IMG/VR virus record: IMGVR_UViG_3300042261_002398
Location: 1 to 34,502 of that record
From: a virus
Length of the DNA: 34,502 bases
Reading direction: 5' to 3' (one strand)
Shown here: positions 14,533 to 22,263 of the stretch, one piece after another
How the letters are laid out: each line of letters starts with the position of its first letter
Position numbering within the stretch: position 1 is the stretch's first letter
Made by a program: the position numbers and the translations under genes
Notes under the pieces: generated by a model
The model's database searches: none
What the model saw: only the letters and a program-made list of their open reading frames with translations
Told to the model about the DNA's origin: nothing

Positions 14533-15798
14533 TTATTCGACTGTGCCGCCGATGTAGTAGAGATAGTTTGTCGGCAACGTGACCTGCGTATTGGTTATGG
14601 CGACCAATGCGCATTGCACAACGGTGCCGCTAGCAACCGATGCCGGTATTGGCACAATCACCCGGAACGGCATATTCGATCCGGCAGCGCAGAACCCGTG
14701 GGTGTTGGCGAAGAAATTACTCGAGACCGTTTGGTTGGCAATATGCCCTTCCGGGGAGATTGCGTTGAACCGGAAATTCATATTAAACCCGGCTGTTGGC
14801 GTGTTTGTACTATGAGGGCCAAAAATCCACCACGACACGAAATTCGTTGCGGCCACTGGGATGGGAATGCCGACCGCCGAAGAGCTGTCAGCCCCAAAGC
14901 GAACTCCGGTGTAGCGCAACGAGATCGGCACAGGCATCTGCATTAAAACCGCACCTCCGCCAAATACTCCCGGCCACGGCACTGCGTACGAGCCTGCCAT
15001 CTGGACGGCCAGATCGGCCTGCGTGGCGACACGTTCGCCGTTTTGTTTAATGATGGCGCTAAAATCGGCCACCGATCCACTACCGCTCGGAATGGTTGCC
15101 CGGAAGTACGCATAGCTGCCGTAATTGGTCCCGGATGTCCGAAACACATAGGTTGATGCGTTGGTTATGATCCCCGCCAACGGAGCGTTTTGCCATGTAC
15201 CTGTGATTAAATTAGTCGTGTACATGATGGTCGGTTGCACCTCACCAATTGCCGTGGTGATCTCGAAATTCGGAGAGGTGAAGCGGAATGAGTTGATTTG
15301 TACAGCGGCTAGCTCACTAACGATCTCGAGCAGGGTGTTGCCATAAACGCTTAGGCGGAATTCCCCATTTTCCTCCGATATTTCCGCCGGACCGCTCAGC
15401 GCGCCCCATCCGCCCAGTGTAAGCAGTCTCCACCCCTCTCCAAGCTGTATAGCGTGGCCGTTGGCGTTTAAATCTTGCGTCAGCGCATCGCCTTCCTGCC
15501 AGCCTGCACCATCGCCAATCCGGACTCCACCGGCCGACACTCCATCCCCAACGCGCACATCTCCCGGCAAATCGGTGATGCGCACGATGACCCCTTCTGT
15601 GAGGATAGTTTCAGCCACTTCCGCCGAGGTCATTTTTGCGACGGGCGCAAGCGTTTGGTTGGCAGCGTGCGATGACAGCATCACTCCAAAAAGCAGCGCC
15701 ACCAGCACACCACCGGGATTTCGGTGAAGTTGCAAGTGTCTCATGGACAACATACCCTGCCCACCTGGGCAGTGCTGGCGGCAAATTTGATTGATCAT
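14533..15798 (-). CDS. Exported fibre-like protein
   Basis: 421 residues from the ATG behind a strong AAGGAGG; a second possible start is the ATG of MRHLQLHRN at residue 19. A hydrophobic core GVLVALLFGVMLSSHA (residues 30-45) then marks a signal peptide. The mature part begins with acidic repeats (VRVGDGVSAGGVRIGDG) and TQDLNANGHAI, typical of phage tail fibres. Residues about 190-235 (TIMYTTNLITGTWQNAP … SYAYFRATIP) resemble a module of Verrucomicrobia-type secreted proteins. The rest is beta-rich with WWIFGPHSTNTP and ends YYIGGTVE. Function unknown; a surface or virion-attached adhesin fits what is seen. Confidence 0.7.
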   Translation of the reverse strand: MINQICRQHCPGGQGMLSMRHLQLHRNPGGVLVALLFGVMLSSHAANQTLAPVAKMTSAEVAETILTEGVIVRITDLPGDVRVGDGVSAGGVRIGDGAGWQEGDALTQDLNANGHAIQLGEGWRLLTLGGWGALSGPAEISEENGEFRLSVYGNTLLEIVSELAAVQINSFRFTSPNFEITTAIGEVQPTIMYTTNLITGTWQNAPLAGIITNASTYVFRTSGTNYGSYAYFRATIPSGSGSVADFSAIIKQNGERVATQADLAVQMAGSYAVPWPGVFGGGAVLMQMPVPISLRYTGVRFGADSSSAVGIPIPVAATNFVSWWIFGPHSTNTPTAGFNMNFRFNAISPEGHIANQTVSSNFFANTHGFCAAGSNMPFRVIVPIPASVASGTVVQCALVAITNTQVTLPTNYLYYIGGTVE

Positions 15799-15809
15799 AA
15801 ATACCCTCC

Positions 15810-17099
15810 TTAAAATTTTGGCGGTCCGGGGTTGAAGTTGGTGAAGCCCATCGCGTTAAAATCCGCGTCAGTGATGCTGTCGGTATCACAGCCTAGCGCG
15901 GCAGCGTCTGCCCTGATCTGCGCATTCCCCATAAACACCGGACAATAGCCCCCCAGCGATGTGACCATTGTCCCGACAAGAATCACCCGGTTAGTTGCAG
16001 CGGCAATGCGCAAGATTGGGCTGCCAGAGTCGCCAACTATAGGGCCTTTGGCATAAAACACGCCGGGCTCGGTCGTTAGTGGAAAGATGCCGTCGTCTGA
16101 AACATGGTATCCGGCATAAGCCGCCTCATATTGATCGATCCAGAATTGAAGAAGCGTGCCGGAATAGCTGCCCCTGTAAGGTATAAAGTCAGCCTGATTC
16201 TCGGGGCATAAAAGCGCTGGAACGATGCCGTCGGGCAAAACGGAAGCACTCAACCGGCCAATACGAAAATCAGAAAAAGACTTCCGGCTTGAGATCATCG
16301 TGCGAGACACCACGGTGTTGGAGGCCGTCACAAACCGCACTGTTGCTCCAGGCGCAATCGGGAAGTGATCAGCGAACAGGATGCAGTCCGCGCCGATCAG
16401 CGTGCCAGCGCGCTGCCTGCCGCCGGTCGAGTTCCAAGGGCTAATGCACGTCAAATTTATGTCGGCAACCCAGCTGTCCGGGTTGCGTACATAATTAGTG
16501 GCCACGTGATCTTGCGCGGAAAAAACAGCCTTATCACTGCCGTCTCCCATCCGCGCGGAAATCGCCGCAGTAAACGCATAAGCGGCTGACCCTGTGACGC
16601 ATCCGACGACCACGTCGTTTGTTATGGAGGACAGTGAAACAACCAGATTCGTAGTGCGTGAGAAATCTCCGATTGTGGCGGTTACCGTGCAGGTGCCCGG
16701 AGCTACATACCAGACCTTGGCCACAGTAGTTGTCGCCACGGATGGATGGGCCGATATGACGGCCGGAGGAGCGAACGCCGCAGAGCGCACACCGGAATAT
16801 GCAATCTCCCACGAGCTGCCTTCTGCGCTATACTGCCGTCGCGACACGACAACATCCTTGTTTGTTAAGATCGACGTGGCATCTGGCACCGCATCAGACA
16901 CTTTTGAGAACGTCCACTGGAACCAGTCTGGGTAAAACCAGTCGCCATCAAGATCGGCCTGACCAACCGATTGGATCTCTAGTACACTGATTCTTCCACC
17001 AACATCCTCCGCCGGATTTATCACCGCTCCGGAGGCCCGGAGGCCAACAAGCAGCGCCAGCAGGCCAAACAAAATCGCACGTCCGTATCTGGTCTCCAT
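15810..17099 (-). CDS. Exported trypsin-like serine protease
   Basis: 429 residues with signal peptide (METRYGRAILFGLLALLVGL, cut near ASG-AV). Chymotrypsin-fold triad: His245 in LFADHFPI, Asp277 in SDFRIGRL, Ser358 in the classic GDSGSP motif (356-361). A lead-in of about 200 residues contains an Ig-like segment (GTCTVTATIGDFSRTTNLVVS). The C terminus (DADFNAMGFTNFNP) resembles ends of other phage-linked Verrucomicrobia proteases, as I recall them. AAAGG precedes the ATG. Protease genes of this kind are not part of Mu or P2. It may act in the envelope on receptors or on the exported fibre-like proteins beside it; that is inference. Confidence 0.85.
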   Translation of the reverse strand: METRYGRAILFGLLALLVGLRASGAVINPAEDVGGRISVLEIQSVGQADLDGDWFYPDWFQWTFSKVSDAVPDATSILTNKDVVVSRRQYSAEGSSWEIAYSGVRSAAFAPPAVISAHPSVATTTVAKVWYVAPGTCTVTATIGDFSRTTNLVVSLSSITNDVVVGCVTGSAAYAFTAAISARMGDGSDKAVFSAQDHVATNYVRNPDSWVADINLTCISPWNSTGGRQRAGTLIGADCILFADHFPIAPGATVRFVTASNTVVSRTMISSRKSFSDFRIGRLSASVLPDGIVPALLCPENQADFIPYRGSYSGTLLQFWIDQYEAAYAGYHVSDDGIFPLTTEPGVFYAKGPIVGDSGSPILRIAAATNRVILVGTMVTSLGGYCPVFMGNAQIRADAAALGCDTDSITDADFNAMGFTNFNPGPPKF

Positions 17100-17113
17100 C
17101 GGGATCCTTTCTT

Positions 17114-17127
17114 AAAGTCTAAGGCCG
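17114..17127 (-). repeat. Heptamer array, two degenerate units
   Basis: AAAGTCT AAGGCCG on the + strand, in the 17100-17135 spacer between the gene at 17136 and the protease gene. A worn copy of the AAAGCCT family in the same orientation. Confidence 0.5.
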
Positions 17128-17135
17128 TTTGTTTC

Positions 17136-17621
17136 CTACCACTCGCATCCGCGCAGCTCGCTGCTGCCGTCTGCCGATGCCCGGATCTCCGCCTGGGGAC
17201 AGGAAGGCCCGCCGTCGCTCCATGATCCGCGCGGCCAGAGCCGCACGCCGCCAACTCCGCCGCCGATCGTCAGATCCACAATATTGGTTCCGGCGTTGAC
17301 AATCGCGAACCCGGAGCGCGGGCCAAAGGGAACAAACTCGGCCACCACGGTGCCGTTGGTAACCGTTTCCTCAGCCGTCGGCGCGTTGGTTCCGGAGGTT
17401 CCTCCGGTGCGCACCAGATAAAACTGCTGCGCGGCCGTCATGAAATAGGTTCCGGCTGTATAGGCCGTGCTCTTTGTCCAGACCGGCACCCGGCCAACCT
17501 TCAGGTTGCGCTCCGGGAGCACCACGGTTGAATTGGTTCCGGCTGTCACCGTGAAGTTTTGCTGCGCCAGTGCGCTCAGCGCCACGACCACCAACATTCC
17601 AATCAGTCCTATGCGTCTCAT
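17136..17621 (-). CDS. Exported virion-module protein
   Basis: 161 residues, start behind AAAGGAGG. Signal peptide 1-19 (RRIGLIGMLVVVALSALA, cut before QQ). The mature protein has W.KSTAYTAGTYFMTAAQQFYLVRTGGTSG.NAPT, a module frequent in phage structural proteins (W...Y..G..V......Y....GTSG..P), then SGFAIVNAGTN, a glycine-rich strand and RLWPRGSW. The C terminus is a beta-strand ending in EW. It is the first gene of the exported trio, 14 bases after gp36 in the direction of reading. A decoration or fibre-like role is likely; export is the odd part. Confidence 0.7.
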   Translation of the reverse strand: MRRIGLIGMLVVVALSALAQQNFTVTAGTNSTVVLPERNLKVGRVPVWTKSTAYTAGTYFMTAAQQFYLVRTGGTSGTNAPTAEETVTNGTVVAEFVPFGPRSGFAIVNAGTNIVDLTIGGGVGGVRLWPRGSWSDGGPSCPQAEIRASADGSSELRGCEW

Positions 17622-17636
17622 ACGTCCTCCTTTGAT

Positions 17637-18059
17637 CTACCAGTTTTTAAAATCACTCCGGCCTTCTTGAACAAAGCCGTCGCCGCCGGACGCCGACGGC
17701 TTCTGTGCTTCCGAAATGCCCAGATCAGCTTTGCCTTCGCCGACCCGCTTAAGCAGCGAGACGGCATTATCCCTGCGTTCCTTGATAAAGTCCGAAACCG
17801 TTGTCTCATTGCAGAGCAGGTAGGCGGCGATATCGCAGACGGCGTTCTTGAGCGCCGCCGGGACAACCGGAAGGGGCAACGCATACCGGGCGTTCAGCAG
17901 CACGTCGGTTTCAGCCGAGGCATCAGACAGGGCGGCGGCGATCCGGTCGGTGTCCGGAGCGTCGGCCATGCCGTCCTCATCGGTATCCAGCCCGGCAATC
18001 ACCAGCAGCCGGGCTTCCTTCAACCGGGACATCAAGTCGTCTTGTGTTGCGTATGCCAT
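17637..18059 (-). CDS. Mu gp36-like head-tail protein (DUF1320)
   Basis: 140 residues. MAYATQDDLMSRLKEARLLV followed by DTDRIAAALSDASAETDVLLNARYALPLP and LKNAVCDIAAYLLC is the DUF1320 / gp36 family seen after the major head gene in Mu-like phages (blocks quoted are from separate positions; core YATQDDLMSRL and LNARYALPLP). These are adaptor-like helical proteins thought to connect head and tail. The last 25 residues include SGGDGFVQEGRSDFKNW, also typical. Confidence 0.88.
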   Translation of the reverse strand: MAYATQDDLMSRLKEARLLVIAGLDTDEDGMADAPDTDRIAAALSDASAETDVLLNARYALPLPVVPAALKNAVCDIAAYLLCNETTVSDFIKERRDNAVSLLKRVGEGKADLGISEAQKPSASGGDGFVQEGRSDFKNW

Positions 18060-18337
18060 TTTCTACCCTCGAAGCTCTATTTTCTCAATTTTGAGACGGC
18101 GCCTTGCCCATTTGTTAAGGTCTGGCGCTCTGCTACCGCCCAGAACCTGTTTAAATTCGCGCACAACCGTTTAATAGTTCCGCACTCGGGTGCTTGACCG
18201 TCCATCTGTCCGCGCCTCCCGGTGCCGTTTTAAACCGCCTTTAGTTTTCCGAACTACGGACGGCATTCCCTCCGGGGTTTGGAAAACTCCGGGAGCGGGC
18301 ATCCCAGCCCCCGGAGTAGCGATCAAAGCGGTACGGG
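18060..18337 (-). other. 278-bp gap after the major head gene: terminator and two small frames
   Basis: Holds the terminator at 18283-18316 and two overlapping short frames on the minus strand. One is 18077-18205 (42 codons, MDGQAPECGTIKR…, with GGGAGG about ten bases upstream). The other is 18063-18164 (33 codons from GTG, VREFKQVLGG…WARRRLKIEK…, highly basic, ending just before the gp36 start). Mu has gp35 in this place. At most one is real; I cannot choose. Confidence 0.35.
18283..18316 (-). terminator. Intrinsic terminator after the major head gene
   Basis: Minus strand CTCCGGG ... CCCGGAG (7 bp) enclosing GGGC ... GCCC, followed by TTTTCC. Placed about 20 bases after the head-gene stop. 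Such partial terminators commonly raise the capsid share of late mRNA. The T-run is short, so readthrough is likely. Confidence 0.7.
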
Positions 18338-19255
18338 TTAGGCTTCCGCTCCCGTGGATCCGTAGATGAGCTGCCAGAAGGCGAAACCGACATTGCCACG
18401 GGCTTCCACTCCGAACAGGAAGCTGCCGGTATTGAATACGTTGTCGCTGTCGAGAGTGGTCTGCTCGACGGCGGTCGGCGCTTTGCGCTCCTGATAAATA
18501 AAGGGCATCAGCGGCTTGCTGCCGTCGATCAGGAACCATGCGGTGTCGCTGGTGAGCTGCGGCCAGACGACAACTTCCGCCGTTCCCTTGTAGGGGTTTG
18601 GCTTTCCGTCTTCGAGACGGTCGTTAATCATCAGCGTCCGGGCGGTGGCTTCCAGTGCGGGCGGAACCAGCAGGATGTTCGGGACGATATTGAGCGGACG
18701 TCCGGCGTCGTTCTTAAGGCTCATCATCGCCGTGCGGGCCGCGCCGTAGCTAGCCTTAGCTTTCGCGAGGGTCGATCCGTCGAGCGCCTTGGTGCCCTTG
18801 TTGCTGAGGGTCAGGCCTTTGTCGCCGACCGGATGATCGGCAGCCACCATCATCTTGCCGTCATAGCAAGTCATCGTGAATACGCCGTTGACGGCATCGG
18901 CCAGCATTTCATCCGGCCACAGGGCGGCCGCCTGACCTTCGCCGCGCGCCTGGGCGGCGTAGATGCCGGTATTGTCGTCTTCGAGGTCGGTGCGTTTTAC
19001 CGCAATCGTTGACTCATAGTTATGGTTAACCACCACGTACTTGGCGGCTTCGAGCCCTTTAACCACCTTGTCGCCAATCCACTTGCGCAGGCTCGGCCAG
19101 CCGTCCTTGATCCAGCTGTAGTCGTTCTGTGCGCCGGTCGAGGGCACCTTGGTGGCGATCTTCGACCAAATCGGCTTCGCTTCGTCAAGGGCCTTATTAA
19201 AGGTGGTTTTGATGTTCTTCATCAAGGCCGCTACATTTTCTCTGTTGATAAGCAT
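18338..19255 (-). CDS. T: Major head (capsid) subunit, Mu gpT family
   Basis: 305 residues, the usual gpT length. Family marks: MLINRENVAALMKNIKTTFNKAL at the start (core NRENVAALMKNIKTTFNKAL), W.KIATKVPSTGAQNDYSWI, EVVVWPQLTSDTAWFLIDGSKPLMPFI, and the C-terminal FGVEARGNVGFAFWQL. A strong RBS (AGGAGAAAGC) leads the ATG. Followed by a terminator, as for a very highly expressed capsid gene. No N-terminal delta domain is present; scaffolding comes from the I/Z gene upstream. Confidence 0.96.
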   Translation of the reverse strand: MLINRENVAALMKNIKTTFNKALDEAKPIWSKIATKVPSTGAQNDYSWIKDGWPSLRKWIGDKVVKGLEAAKYVVVNHNYESTIAVKRTDLEDDNTGIYAAQARGEGQAAALWPDEMLADAVNGVFTMTCYDGKMMVAADHPVGDKGLTLSNKGTKALDGSTLAKAKASYGAARTAMMSLKNDAGRPLNIVPNILLVPPALEATARTLMINDRLEDGKPNPYKGTAEVVVWPQLTSDTAWFLIDGSKPLMPFIYQERKAPTAVEQTTLDSDNVFNTGSFLFGVEARGNVGFAFWQLIYGSTGAEA

Positions 19256-19293
19256 TTGCTTTCTCCTGTTACTGTTTTGAGTTATTCAGCCCT

Positions 19294-19321
19294 TAAGCCT
19301 CAAGCTTAAGGTCTAAAGCCT
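19294..19321 (-). repeat. Heptamer array, four units
   Basis: TAAGCCT CAAGCTT AAGGTCT AAAGCCT on the + strand, 7-bp register, between the decoration gene stop and the major head gene start. Confidence 0.75.
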
Positions 19322-19325
19322 TCTG

Positions 19326-19718
19326 TTATCTGATTTCAACCCAGACGCCGTCGCTGGCCAGTTCGACGCACTTGCCCGCTGCACTCTTCGTCGTGCTAGC
19401 GTCTTTGGCGACGGTTTCGTCGTCTTCGACGTAGACGGTTTTGCCCAGGCTGGCCTGAGTGACAGGGTTCGTGGCGCTGTTCTTGAATTTGAACGTGCCC
19501 CGGCGCACCTGCACCGTGAGCGCCCCGTCTGCTCCGGCAGAGTTGTCAACCGTTTCTTCGGCGCGGCCAAGGGCGGTCAGGGTGGTGGCTGTGGAACCTT
19601 CCACGGCGTAACCGGTCGCGTTGGCACATACCAGCTTGCCTGCTTCGATTTTCGTGGACGCTGCAACCGGCGGATTAATGAGATCGCCGTTGCGCTGTTC
19701 TGTATTTCTTTCTGCCAT
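19326..19718 (-). CDS. Capsid decoration-type protein (DUF2190-like)
   Basis: 130 residues. MAERNTEQRNGDLINPPVAAS, IEAGKLVCANATGYAVEGS and LTALGRAEETVDNSAGADG follow the pattern of DUF2190-type proteins, which are small beta-barrel head proteins coded just before the Mu-type capsid gene (residue blocks are separate). It contains VQVRRGTFKFKNS and GKTVYVEDDETVAKD. Likely binds the outside of the head lattice. Bounded on both sides by heptamer arrays. Confidence 0.75.
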   Translation of the reverse strand: MAERNTEQRNGDLINPPVAASTKIEAGKLVCANATGYAVEGSTATTLTALGRAEETVDNSAGADGALTVQVRRGTFKFKNSATNPVTQASLGKTVYVEDDETVAKDASTTKSAAGKCVELASDGVWVEIR

Positions 19719-19760
19719 GATTCTTTTCCTTATTAGCGTGTTGCTGGGCTCTTTCGACCT

Positions 19761-19788
19761 GCGGCCTAAAGCCTATGGTCTAAAGCCG
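19761..19788 (-). repeat. Heptamer array, four units
   Basis: GCGGCCT AAAGCCT ATGGTCT AAAGCCG on the + strand, directly after the protease/scaffold gene stop. The ATGGTCT-AAAGCC pair is shared with the copy at 22243. Confidence 0.75.
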
Positions 19789-19795
19789 TCCCTGT

Positions 19796-20272
19796 TTATT
19801 TCCCGTACTTCGCGAGATCTTCTGCCGAGTTGCCGAAGGTCTTAGCCATTGCGGCTTCTGCCGCATTGAGCGCGGTATCCGCACCGGGAGCTGCGCCACC
19901 TGCCGCCGTCTGCTCCGCCGTCAGAACCGGCGCTTTGCCCAGGTAGTCCTGCTGGAAGTCATTGAGCGCCTGCTCGGTGACGAGGGTCTTTTCCCAGAAC
20001 GGTTTGGTGGCGGGAGACAGCTTGCCGTCCTTAACCGCCGTGTTAATGGCCGTTTCGACCTTGGCCTTGAAATCGGCCGTTTTGATTGCAAGCAGAGCGG
20101 TCTCTGCGGTCTGTGCGCGGTTAAGCGCCAATACATGGTCCGCCTTCGGAACCACTTCTCCCTGCGAATTCAGGGCCGTCTTTGCCTGTTGCAACCCCTG
20201 TATGGTGTTCAGGGCCTGCTCCTGCGTGGCGTCTTCTCTAAGACCCAGCGCTGTAAGCAATGCTTTAAGCAT
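19796..20272 (-). CDS. Z: Scaffold protein from an internal start (Mu gpZ-like)
   Basis: In-frame ATG at 20270-20272 with a perfect AAGGAGG five bases upstream (+ strand 20278-20284), opening MLKALLTALGLREDATQ. In Mu, gene Z is made from an internal start in I and gives the scaffold without the protease. The resulting 158-residue protein is helical, with long charged stretches and a GAAPGADTALNAAEAAM linker before the conserved end FGNSAEDLAKYGK. Sequence shows the start directly; the role is by analogy. Confidence 0.8.
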   Translation of the reverse strand: MLKALLTALGLREDATQEQALNTIQGLQQAKTALNSQGEVVPKADHVLALNRAQTAETALLAIKTADFKAKVETAINTAVKDGKLSPATKPFWEKTLVTEQALNDFQQDYLGKAPVLTAEQTAAGGAAPGADTALNAAEAAMAKTFGNSAEDLAKYGK

Positions 20273-20776
20273 TCCATCCTCCTTGTTAGCCCCGGCTCGG
20301 GCCGGGAGTTGATTATTCAGAGCCTGCACCTGCAGGTTCTGGTTGTTGGTCAGCCCGGCACCCTTAATCACAAGGATTTCGAGCGTTTCAAAATCGTAGT
20401 CGAAGACCACCGACGCGTAGCGGTAGTGCTTGTTGTCGATTGCGTTAGCGCCAAGGTTGTTCAGCTCATTCAGTCCATCGATGCCGCCGGAGCCGTTGGC
20501 CGCATACGACTGGAACCATCCGAACGCCGGAGAGCCCGGCGCGAAATACATCTTGTGGCCTTCATCCAACGGCGCACCGAACTCCTTGGCGTAGGTATTG
20601 GATGCGGCCAGCACGGCATCAGGGTTTGACAACTTCCAGTAACGGCCGTCGCGACCCGGAACGGTTCCATCTTCCAGCGGCTTCGGCAGCAGGTTGATGG
20701 TTCTGCTCAGTCCGTTACCGGCGGCATTCAGCGCCATGACGCAGTGCGCGCTTTCAATTCTCTGTTTCTTTGGCAT
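19796..20776 (-). CDS. I: Phage head protease with scaffold domain (Mu gpI-like)
   Basis: 326 residues from the ATG of MPKKQRIESAHC behind GCAGGAGAAAACG; the open frame upstream has no RBS and lies in the spacer. The protease half has APLDEGHKMYFAPGSPAFGWF (catalytic-type D/E-H segment, core DEGHKMYFAPGSPAFGWF), YRYASVVFDYDFETLEIL and KGAGLTNNQNLQVQAL, as in Mu gpI. The second half, after residue 168, is helical and charged, typical of the scaffold. It matures the head by cutting the scaffold. A separate scaffold start lies inside. Confidence 0.9.
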   Translation of the reverse strand: MPKKQRIESAHCVMALNAAGNGLSRTINLLPKPLEDGTVPGRDGRYWKLSNPDAVLAASNTYAKEFGAPLDEGHKMYFAPGSPAFGWFQSYAANGSGGIDGLNELNNLGANAIDNKHYRYASVVFDYDFETLEILVIKGAGLTNNQNLQVQALNNQLPARAGANKEDGMLKALLTALGLREDATQEQALNTIQGLQQAKTALNSQGEVVPKADHVLALNRAQTAETALLAIKTADFKAKVETAINTAVKDGKLSPATKPFWEKTLVTEQALNDFQQDYLGKAPVLTAEQTAAGGAAPGADTALNAAEAAMAKTFGNSAEDLAKYGK

Positions 20777-21020
20777 TCGTTTTCTCCTGCTTTTCAAACT
20801 TCTATCGTTTTGCGCCACAGTAAACCGTCCGAACGCGTTCGGTCTTGGTTGGGCGGGGATGTTTGGGCAGGAGGCCGTAGACGGCCGGATCTTGACTTTC
20901 GGCTCCCGTAAGAGCACGTTTCATTCAGCTGAGGCGCGCGACACGGTGATATTCTGTCTGCCGTAGGACGCTCGAAAGAGCGGATCGCCTTGCAGGGTTA
21001 CCGACAGGCCCTGCCGCGCC
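20777..21020 (-). other. 244-bp spacer between F and protease genes
   Basis: Contains a short CGCTC TTTC GAGCG hairpin, a GGCCGT CT ACGGCC hairpin, and the palindrome at 20829. A 40-codon frame (20802-20924, MKRALTGAESQDPAVYG…VYCGAKR) has an ATG but no visible ribosome site. This is large for a spacer inside a tight operon; it could hold a promoter or a decayed gene. Confidence 0.4.
20829..20842. promoter_or_regulatory. Palindrome CCGAACNNGTTCGG, intergenic copy 2
   Basis: CCGAACGCGTTCGG, a perfect 14-bp palindrome (including the centre) about 50 bases before the protease start. The flanks GTCC and TCTT match the copy at 13228. Confidence 0.5.
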
Positions 21021-22232
21021 TCACTTCTTTTCTTCTCTCAGCCGCTCATACTTTTTGGCGGTGCTTGTATAATTACGCTCGGGGATCTCCTGCAGATGCA
21101 CCATATAATTCTCGCGTCCGTCCGCCGTCGTCTTTACGGCCGCCCGGTAAAACAGTCCGTTGCGGCGGAAGAAGACCAGCCGCTGGTCATCCGCTCTGAA
21201 CATCTCGCCCTTGGCAATGATGTCCGGCAGCAGGCAATAATCCTGATCGCTCAGATCCGGGTGCTTCGCATCTAGCTCCTGTTTTTTCATTGTCGCGGCT
21301 GAAAGATAGACCGTTCGCTGCTGTGCGCCCATGAGCGCCTGCGTTTCTTCATCCATGACGGCCACCGGAATATTCCCTTGCGGGTTTTCGCGCCAGCGGC
21401 CAAAGATCTCTGGTTGCATCCACGCCCGATGCACCGCATCGGCCGCGCTCGCAGAGTACGGGCTTGATGCATCAAGCCCTCCATTCAACTGCTCTTTAAA
21501 TCGCTCAAACGACTTTTCCTGCCGCGTCTTGCCGGGATTGAAGTTAAATCCCGGAGTGATCCCTTTTGGAATCAGATCCTTTTCGCCGGTGCGCGGATTG
21601 ATCCACTCGACCAGCTCATCGTCCGGAGCGCTGTCCGGGCCGCCGGTCGAATCCACTTCCAATTTGGTGATCTGCTGCACCCAGCACTTACAGCCCCAGC
21701 CGTTTGGCGGCATGTGGCTGTCCCACCACGGATCATCAGCCAAAAGCTCGAGCCCTTCCCATGCGACATGCTCCGGACGGTGCTTTTCGGATGGGCCGAG
21801 CGAATAGCGCAGATAGGGCAGCAGTTTCTTGGTGCGCTGAATGCGTTCCCATTTTCCAGCCGCGCGCGCGGTCCGCAGGTTGGTCTGATAAATCACTTTC
21901 AACCGGCGGGGACTTCCCAGCTGCGCATTCTTCAGTTCGCCGGTTTTCGGATCCGGCATCTCCGCCTTGCCCCACCAGCCGAGCTTTTCCAGCTCCGGCT
22001 GCAGGTCTTTGGAAAAATCGCGGAACGTGCGGCCCTCGGCCAGCGCCTGATCCGTCGCGGCGCGTAAGGTTTCCAGCACATCAACGGTCATCGCCTTCGC
22101 GGCGGTGAAAGCAAAAGCGTGTTCCTGCTCCCATACGTCCTGATAGTCAAAGCCGACTTTCCAGCCCTTGGAGCGGAAATACTCGATGGCCTCTTTCGGC
22201 GGCGGCCCAGGGCTGTATTTTTTATCCGGCAT
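21021..22232 (-). CDS. F: Mu F-like head morphogenesis protein fused to a nuclease-like domain
   Basis: 403 residues. Residues 110-185 are the F-like core: VIYQTNLRTARAAGKW, LRYSLGPSEKHRPEHVAWEG and WWDSHMPPNGWGCKCWV (cysteines 181 and 183). F is a minor head protein beside the portal. After a linker, residues about 285-390 (VYLSAATMKKQELDAKHPDL, YCLLPDIIAKGEMF, LVFFRRNGLFYRAAVKTT, YMVHLQEIP) look like a PBECR/ColE5-EndoU-type nuclease domain known at the C termini of some F-like proteins. Such domains could be injected with the DNA. Domain call at the end is by pattern, not search. Confidence 0.85.
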   Translation of the reverse strand: MPDKKYSPGPPPKEAIEYFRSKGWKVGFDYQDVWEQEHAFAFTAAKAMTVDVLETLRAATDQALAEGRTFRDFSKDLQPELEKLGWWGKAEMPDPKTGELKNAQLGSPRRLKVIYQTNLRTARAAGKWERIQRTKKLLPYLRYSLGPSEKHRPEHVAWEGLELLADDPWWDSHMPPNGWGCKCWVQQITKLEVDSTGGPDSAPDDELVEWINPRTGEKDLIPKGITPGFNFNPGKTRQEKSFERFKEQLNGGLDASSPYSASAADAVHRAWMQPEIFGRWRENPQGNIPVAVMDEETQALMGAQQRTVYLSAATMKKQELDAKHPDLSDQDYCLLPDIIAKGEMFRADDQRLVFFRRNGLFYRAAVKTTADGRENYMVHLQEIPERNYTSTAKKYERLREEKK

Positions 22233-22242
22233 CTGTATTCCT

Positions 22243-22263
22243 AAATCCTATGGTCTAAAGCCT
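22243..22263 (-). repeat. Heptamer array, three to five units
   Basis: AAATCCT ATGGTCT AAAGCCT on the + strand, flanked in register by TATTCCT and CAAACCT. It sits between the portal stop (shared base at 22263) and the F gene start. Confidence 0.75.

Noticed and set aside
18171-18539. Minus-strand frame across the head-gene terminator
   Set aside because: It overlaps the major head gene in another frame and passes through the terminator hairpin; composition is arginine-rich shadow-type.
4797-20842. The palindrome CCGAACNNGTTCGG as a LexA/SOS box
   Set aside because: The Gram-positive LexA box has GAAC-N4-GTTC; here the spacing is two bases, and one copy is inside a coding region.
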